From JAJPHC01 sp035255945 (GTDB lineage Bacteria; Acidobacteriota; Thermoanaerobaculia; Gp7-AA8), in the NCBI GenBank assembly GCA_035255945.1, contig DATEZA010000116.1:1-8544 (forward strand): a stretch of DNA of 8,544 bases. The letters are read 5' to 3'. The notes under the pieces were generated by a model that searched no databases, was not told the origin of the DNA, and saw only the letters and a program-made list of their open reading frames with translations. The position numbers and the translations under genes were made by a program. The stretch's first letter is position 1, and each line of letters begins with the position of its first letter. Positions 5,379-8,544 of the stretch are shown piece after piece.

Positions 5379-5995
5379 TACGCGATCTCCCCGTCGAGCT
5401 CGAGCAGCGGCGCGTCTTCGAAACGCGTCGTGGCGGTGATGTCGCGCTCGACCACATCATGCGGCGCCGCGATGACGCGATGCGAGAAACCGCGCGGAGG
5501 AGCGCCGGTGCGAACGCCTGCCGACGCGAGCTCCGCGGCGTCATTGATGTCGTGCAGCGTGCCGGCCATCAGCGCCATCCCCTTGCCGGCCAGGCCGAGA
5601 TCGGAGAGACGCACTTCGATGAGCTCGACCGGCGTGCCCTTCATCGCCGCTTCGACGGAGCGCACGATCGACGCCGCGGTCTCGGTCTCAATGATCAGCA
5701 GCGAGCCGCCGGCGGTACGGCGTTTCATGCCGAACACGGCGTCGAACAGAGCGGGATGAATGTCGGGCAGGAACGTGTGATCGATGATCGCGTCGCCGCA
5801 GTTGGCAAGCGCTTCGCGGAGAGACTCGTCGGTCGATGCCGTCGAGCCGCCGAAGAGCACGAGGTAGCGGCCGCGCGTGATGGTGCCGGCGCGGACGAAT
5901 GCGATCGGCGCTTTTTTCAGAATGCCATCGACCGCCCAGACGCCCGCAGGAATGTCTGCGAACTCGAGGACGGCGAGCGCGGAGGTCTTTTTCAT
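5378..5995 (-). CDS. BMC-T tandem-domain shell protein (trimeric, T2/T3-like)
   Basis: 205-residue protein with two BMC (Pfam 00936) domains in tandem, forming pseudohexameric trimers in the shell facets. Domain 1 is about residues 4-90 (ALAVLEFADIPAGVWAVDGILKKAPI, then GRYLVLFGG and a helix STDESLREALANCG). Domain 2 is about residues 97-185 (SLLIIETETAASIVRSVEAAMKG, IEVRLSDLGLAGKGMALMAG, DINDAAELA). The order of elements and the LAGKGM segment recall the BMC-T proteins of Haliangium ochraceum that stack into gated double trimers. There is one cysteine only (Cys66), so no pore iron-sulfur cluster like PduT is expected. A large gated pore for substrate or cofactor transit is an inference. It follows the dehydrogenase with a one-base TAATG overlap. 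Confidence 0.93.
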   Translation of the reverse strand: MKKTSALAVLEFADIPAGVWAVDGILKKAPIAFVRAGTITRGRYLVLFGGSTASTDESLREALANCGDAIIDHTFLPDIHPALFDAVFGMKRRTAGGSLLIIETETAASIVRSVEAAMKGTPVELIEVRLSDLGLAGKGMALMAGTLHDINDAAELASAGVRTGAPPRGFSHRVIAAPHDVVERDITATTRFEDAPLLELDGEIA

Positions 5996-7392
5996 TACGT
6001 GATCCGGAAGTGATCGACGACCACGCAGCGGCGCCAGCGCGAGAACGAGCGCGGTCCGGTGAGGCCTTCACCGGTCGGGCTGGCGATGGTGAACGAGCAG
6101 TAGCCTTCGCCGTCGAGCCCGAGTCCCGCCTGGGAGCGTCCGTTCTTGACGAAGATCGAGCAGTTGCACGCCTTCGCCATGCGCGAGAGGTTGTCGAGAT
6201 TCTTCGAATGCATGACCGCCGTGTGGCGATTGTTGCCTTCGACTTCGACCGCAAAATCGATCGCCCGATCGGCATTCGGCATGCGCACCACCGGCATCAC
6301 CGGCATCATCTGCTCGGTCCAGAGCAGCGGATGGTTCTCGTCGACTTCCGCGACGATGATGCGCACCGAGTCGGGCACCTGCATCCCCATCTTCGCCAGG
6401 AGCACCGAGGCGTTCTGGCCGACGAGATTCTTGTCGATCCACGCCTTCTGCCGCGGCCCTTTCATCTCTTTGAAGACGACTTTTTCCAGCGCCGGAAGCT
6501 TGTCCTTGCCGATGACGACCGCGCCGTTTTTCGCAAACGCAGCCATCAGTGAATCGGCGATCGAGGCGACGGCGATCGTCTCTTTTTCGTCGGTGCAGAT
6601 GATGTTGTTGTCGGTCGACGCGCCCATGATGATGTCGCGCGCGGCCTTGTCGATGTCGGCGCTCTCGTCGACGACGACCGGCGGATTGCCGGGACCGGCG
6701 CAGATCGCGCGCTTGCCGCTGCCCATCGCCGCCTTGACGACGTCGGGACCGCCGGTGACGACGACGAGCCGCACGCTCGGATGGCGCATGAGCTCATTCG
6801 CCGACTCGATGGTCGGATTGCTCACCCCCGTCACGACATTCGCCGGTCCGCCCTCGGACACGATCGCTTTGTTGATCAGCGCGATGGTCTGCATGCAGCA
6901 GCTTTTCGCGTACGGGTGCACGTTGAAGACGACCGTGTTGCCCGCGGCGAGCATGCCGATGGAGTTGCAGATGATGGTGGAGGTCGGGTTGGTGACCGGC
7001 GTGATCGCGCCGATGACGCCGAACGGCGCGGGCTCGACGATGGTCAGACCGTGATCGCCCGAGGTGGCGATCGGCGCGAGGTCTTCGAGGCCGGGCGTCT
7101 TTTCGGTGACCAGGCGATTCTTCATCACCTTGTCTTCGTAGCGGCCGTAGCCGGTCTCGTCGTGCGCGGCCTTCGCCAGCGCCTCGCAGTTTTCGAGCAT
7201 CGTTCTGCGAATGGCGGCGATGATCTTCGCGCGCTGTTCGAGCTTCAGCCTGACGAACTGCGGTTGAGCGGCGGCGGCGGCGCGGACCGCTTCGTCGACG
7301 GTGGCGAAGACGCCGAGCCCTTGCGGGATGTCACCGTGTGGCGCCGGCGACTCGCCGGCGGGTGACTTCGCCGCCGGGTCGGCGGCGCCCAC
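5995..7392 (-). CDS. CoA-acylating aldehyde dehydrogenase of microcompartment (PduP/EutE-like), catalytic body
   Basis: The lumen enzyme oxidises the toxic aldehyde intermediate to acyl-CoA with NAD+. Motifs, numbered from the GTG at 7392, are the cofactor-site ITPVTNPT (130-137), VVTGGPDVVKAAMGSGKRAICAGPGNPPVV (211-240) and the catalytic loop DNNIICTDEKE with nucleophile Cys266. The PduP/EutE C-terminus reads FTIASPTGEGLTGPRSFSRWRRCVVVDHF. The visible frame begins at a GTG without a Shine-Dalgarno, 88 bases after the preceding stop. The true start is probably the ATG at 7472, whose frame encodes an encapsulation-peptide-like helix, with a one-base deletion in the Ala/Pro linker separating the two. 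The body itself is intact with all key residues, so I call it a real gene. The substrate aldehyde cannot be read from sequence. Confidence 0.93.
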   Translation of the reverse strand: MGAADPAAKSPAGESPAPHGDIPQGLGVFATVDEAVRAAAAAQPQFVRLKLEQRAKIIAAIRRTMLENCEALAKAAHDETGYGRYEDKVMKNRLVTEKTPGLEDLAPIATSGDHGLTIVEPAPFGVIGAITPVTNPTSTIICNSIGMLAAGNTVVFNVHPYAKSCCMQTIALINKAIVSEGGPANVVTGVSNPTIESANELMRHPSVRLVVVTGGPDVVKAAMGSGKRAICAGPGNPPVVVDESADIDKAARDIIMGASTDNNIICTDEKETIAVASIADSLMAAFAKNGAVVIGKDKLPALEKVVFKEMKGPRQKAWIDKNLVGQNASVLLAKMGMQVPDSVRIIVAEVDENHPLLWTEQMMPVMPVVRMPNADRAIDFAVEVEGNNRHTAVMHSKNLDNLSRMAKACNCSIFVKNGRSQAGLGLDGEGYCSFTIASPTGEGLTGPRSFSRWRRCVVVDHFRIT

Positions 7393-7472
7393 TGCGGCGG
7401 CGCCACACCGCGCATGCCGGCGGCGATGCGCTGTGCGATCTCGTCGAGTTCCTGATCCGTGAGTCGGGCCAT
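7393..7472 (-). other. Out-of-frame N-terminal encapsulation peptide of the aldehyde dehydrogenase
   Basis: An ATG at 7472, eight bases after the stop of the upstream BMC-P gene, opens a frame beginning MARLTDQELDEIAQRIAAGM. This amphipathic helix has Leu/Ile spacing typical of the N-terminal signal that docks PduP/EutE-type enzymes to the shell. After RGVAPP the frame degenerates into Arg/Ser/Pro-rich nonsense, whereas the dehydrogenase frame becomes a natural linker (GAAAVGAADPAAKSPAGESP). A single added base near 7395-7411 would fuse both into one protein. The spot is a slippery direct repeat (GCGCCGCCG twice, six bases apart). It may be a sequencing error, a true mutation, or programmed frameshifting. 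Confidence 0.75.
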
Positions 7473-7480
7473 GAGCTAGC

Positions 7481-7768
7481 TCACTTTTTGTATCTCACGT
7501 CATCGCCGACGTACCAGCTGTCGACGATGGCCATGATCACGGAGTCGACGGGACGCTTGTCGGTGACCGCGGTCTGACGGGCGGAGCTGCCTGCGGCGAT
7601 CAGGACGATTTCGTCAGGACCGGCGCCGACGGCATCCGCCGACACGATCGCGTTGCCGCTCTCGCGTCCTTCGTCATCGAGAGGTCGCACGAGCAGGAGC
7701 TTGAGCCCCTGGATGCTCTCCTCTTTGCGCGTGGCGACGACCGACCCCACGACTCTTGCGAGTTGCAT
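7481..7768 (-). CDS. BMC-P shell vertex protein (EutN/CcmL family)
   Basis: 95-residue pentamer-forming shell protein. It starts MQLARVVGSVVATRKEESIQGLKLLLVRPLD, then has the canonical SADAVGAGPDEIVLIAAGSSARQ (residues 43-65). It ends SVIMAIVDSWYVGDDVRYKK, with a slightly longer basic tail than usual. It lies 12 bases after the BMC-H stop and 8 bases before the ATG of the dehydrogenase. It is the most typical of the three BMC-P paralogues here and likely the main vertex protein. A purine-rich AGGGAC about eight bases upstream may serve as ribosome binding site. Confidence 0.95.
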   Translation of the reverse strand: MQLARVVGSVVATRKEESIQGLKLLLVRPLDDEGRESGNAIVSADAVGAGPDEIVLIAAGSSARQTAVTDKRPVDSVIMAIVDSWYVGDDVRYKK

Positions 7769-7780
7769 GGGTGCGCGTCC

Positions 7781-8086
7781 CTACTTCTTCTTGCCTTCGG
7801 CAGCGGGGGTGGCGCGGCCGAGCGGCATGACGGCGTCGACCTGATCGTGCGGACGCGCGATGACGTGCACGGCGACCACGTCGCCGACGCGACCTGCGGC
7901 GGTCTGCGCCGCGTCACACGCCGCGCGAACGGCCGCGACATCGCCGCGAACGACGATGGTCGTGTATCCGCCGCCGGTCTTCTCATACGAAACGAGATCC
8001 ACGCGCGCGGCCTTCACCGCGGCATCGGCCGCCTCGACGACGGCGGCAAACGACCGAGTCTCAATCATTCCAAGTGCATCGGGCAT
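7781..8086 (-). CDS. BMC-H shell hexamer protein
   Basis: 101-residue single BMC-domain (Pfam 00936) protein, the main facet tile of the shell. It begins MPDALGMIETRSFAAVVEAADAAVKAARV, then VSYEKTGGGYTTIVVRGDVAAVRAA with the pore loop KTGGG (residues 36-40). It ends VAVHVIARPHDQVDAVMPLGR plus a Lys-rich tail EGKKK. The GGG pore and the RPH..VDA..PLGR end closely recall the Haliangium ochraceum BMC-H. The ATG at 8086 is supported by GGAGGA (8091-8096) four bases upstream; a longer frame to 8116 reads into the heptamer repeats and is rejected. It is preceded by a 138-base gap and followed closely by BMC-P. Confidence 0.96.
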   Translation of the reverse strand: MPDALGMIETRSFAAVVEAADAAVKAARVDLVSYEKTGGGYTTIVVRGDVAAVRAACDAAQTAAGRVGDVVAVHVIARPHDQVDAVMPLGRATPAAEGKKK

Positions 8087-8090
8087 TGAT

Positions 8091-8096
8091 TCCTCC
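8091..8096 (-). promoter_or_regulatory. Strong Shine-Dalgarno of BMC-H
   Basis: GGAGGA on the minus strand, four bases from the ATG at 8086. It fits the need for high expression of the hexamer and decides the start against the longer open frame. Confidence 0.8.
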
Positions 8097-8101
8097 ATTA
8101 C

Positions 8102-8227
8102 GAAGGCAGAAGGCAAAAGGCAGAGGGCAGACGTGACATCTGCCGAGCGCCTCGACCGCTGCCCTGTTCTTTAAATCGTCGTTCTCACTTCAGCCTTCTG
8201 ACTTCTGCCTTCTGACTTCTGACTTCA
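8102..8227. repeat. Inverted heptamer arrays between BMC-T and BMC-H
   Basis: The left array has four 7-base units at 8102-8129 (GAAGGCA, GAAGGCA, AAAGGCA, GAGGGCA). The right array has five complementary-type units at 8193-8227 (GCCTTCT alternating with GACTTCT, last GACTTCA). The 63 bases between them are unique. The two arrays can pair imperfectly into a long hairpin in the operon mRNA. The last right unit contains the TGA stop (8225-8227) of the upstream BMC-T gene, the same placement as at 1098-1105 for arsS. The gap shows no clear promoter or T-run terminator. A structure that tunes the BMC-T to BMC-H ratio is possible but inferred. Confidence 0.88.
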
Positions 8228-8544
8228 GGCCCGGCCTGCGCGGCCCGAAATCGAATTAATCGCCTGCTCCGCGGCGCGATATCCGACGTCGATATCGCGC
8301 TCTTCGCCGCCGAGGTAGACGCGGCCGAAGCTGCCGAAGGCGCGGACCTCGAGGATGTTGATGTCGGCCGCTTTCTCCGCCTCGTTCGCCGCGATCGCGG
8401 CATAACCTGCCGGCGCCACTTCGAGCACGTAGAGCGACTGACCGGGAATGATCATGTCGCCGTGCCGCGTGCGGTTGATCAGCTGCGAGTGATAGTCGGA
8501 GATGTTGCGAATGACTTCACTCGACGTGATCTCCGGCTTGATGC
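8225..8544 (-). CDS. BMC-T shell protein (T1-like), C-terminal domain, 5'-truncated by window
   Basis: 105 residues are visible of a protein continuing beyond the right edge. The frame is open from the window end through an internal ATG at 8455, so that Met is not the start. The segment PEITSSEVIRNISDYHSQLINRTRHGDMIIPGQSLYVLEVAPAGYAAIAANEAEKAADINILEVRAFG contains the second BMC domain of a tandem protein. Phrases such as GDMIIPGQSLYVLE, PAGYAAIAANEAEKAA and FGSFGRVYLGGEE match the T1-type BMC-T of Haliangium ochraceum as I remember it. It forms single-layer trimers in the shell facets. It is the most upstream BMC gene seen. Its TGA lies inside the heptamer array. Confidence 0.92.
   Translation of the reverse strand, partial: IKPEITSSEVIRNISDYHSQLINRTRHGDMIIPGQSLYVLEVAPAGYAAIAANEAEKAADINILEVRAFGSFGRVYLGGEERDIDVGYRAAEQAINSISGRAGRA

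Noticed and set aside
6146..7054. 302-residue plus-strand open frame opposite the aldehyde dehydrogenase
   Set aside because: It has low-complexity Ser/Thr/Ala composition and no recognisable motif, and the minus strand holds a fully conserved enzyme.
5995..7472. Calling the aldehyde dehydrogenase a dead pseudogene
   Set aside because: The catalytic body is open and complete with Cys266 and all cofactor motifs. Only the N-terminal targeting peptide is out of frame, and a sequencing error is a live explanation.
8225..8455. Complete 76-residue BMC protein starting at the ATG at 8455
   Set aside because: The frame stays open to the window edge and the upstream residues match the BMC-T second domain, so the Met is internal.

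Overview
This is a GC-rich bacterial window. It holds the 3' end of methionyl-tRNA synthetase, an arsenosugar-type operon, a two-gene envelope/unknown cassette, and most of a bacterial microcompartment (BMC) operon that runs off the right edge. No single gene fixes the taxonomy. The ArsS-type cassette, the shell proteins resembling (from memory) those of Haliangium ochraceum, and the dispersed short palindromes fit an Acidobacteriota- or Myxococcota-like soil/sediment bacterium. That placement is an inference with low to moderate confidence.

Layout, left to right. (1) 3-809 (+): C-terminal part of MetG with its tRNA-binding domain, followed by a strong intrinsic terminator (907-941). (2) 1005-1099: a 37-bp perfect inverted repeat built largely of AGAAGGC heptamers. 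It abuts the stop codon of the convergent arsS gene. (3) 1103-3597 (-): a compact operon read VOC protein, DUF2064/TIGR04282-type glycosyltransferase, AhpD/CMD-like protein, radical SAM ArsS. A cluster of four 26-27-bp hairpin repeats (2486-2592) forms the 3' end of the glycosyltransferase gene. (4) 3685-4915 (+): a zinc-ribbon/TerB-like protein and an overlapping ICMT-like membrane protein. The tail of the latter is encoded by another copy of the same hairpin repeat and runs antisense into the BMC operon. (5) 4840-8544 (-): the BMC operon, read BMC-T (partial), heptamer-repeat gap, BMC-H, BMC-P, CoA-acylating aldehyde dehydrogenase, BMC-T (tandem domain), BMC-P, BMC-P.

The BMC genes encode all shell building blocks: hexamer, two kinds of pseudohexameric trimer and three pentamer vertices. 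They also encode the core metabolosome enzyme, an aldehyde dehydrogenase that would turn a lumen aldehyde into acyl-CoA. The signature enzyme that makes the aldehyde is not in the window. The dehydrogenase has a clear encapsulation-peptide-like N-terminus, but it lies in a different frame from the catalytic body: one base appears to be missing in the GC-rich linker. The last four genes of the operon overlap by ATGA/TAATG junctions, so they are probably translationally coupled.

The most unusual signals are the two repeat families. AGAAGGC-type heptamer arrays start exactly at the stop codons of two unrelated genes. The 27-bp palindromes have been recruited as coding sequence and as stop codons.
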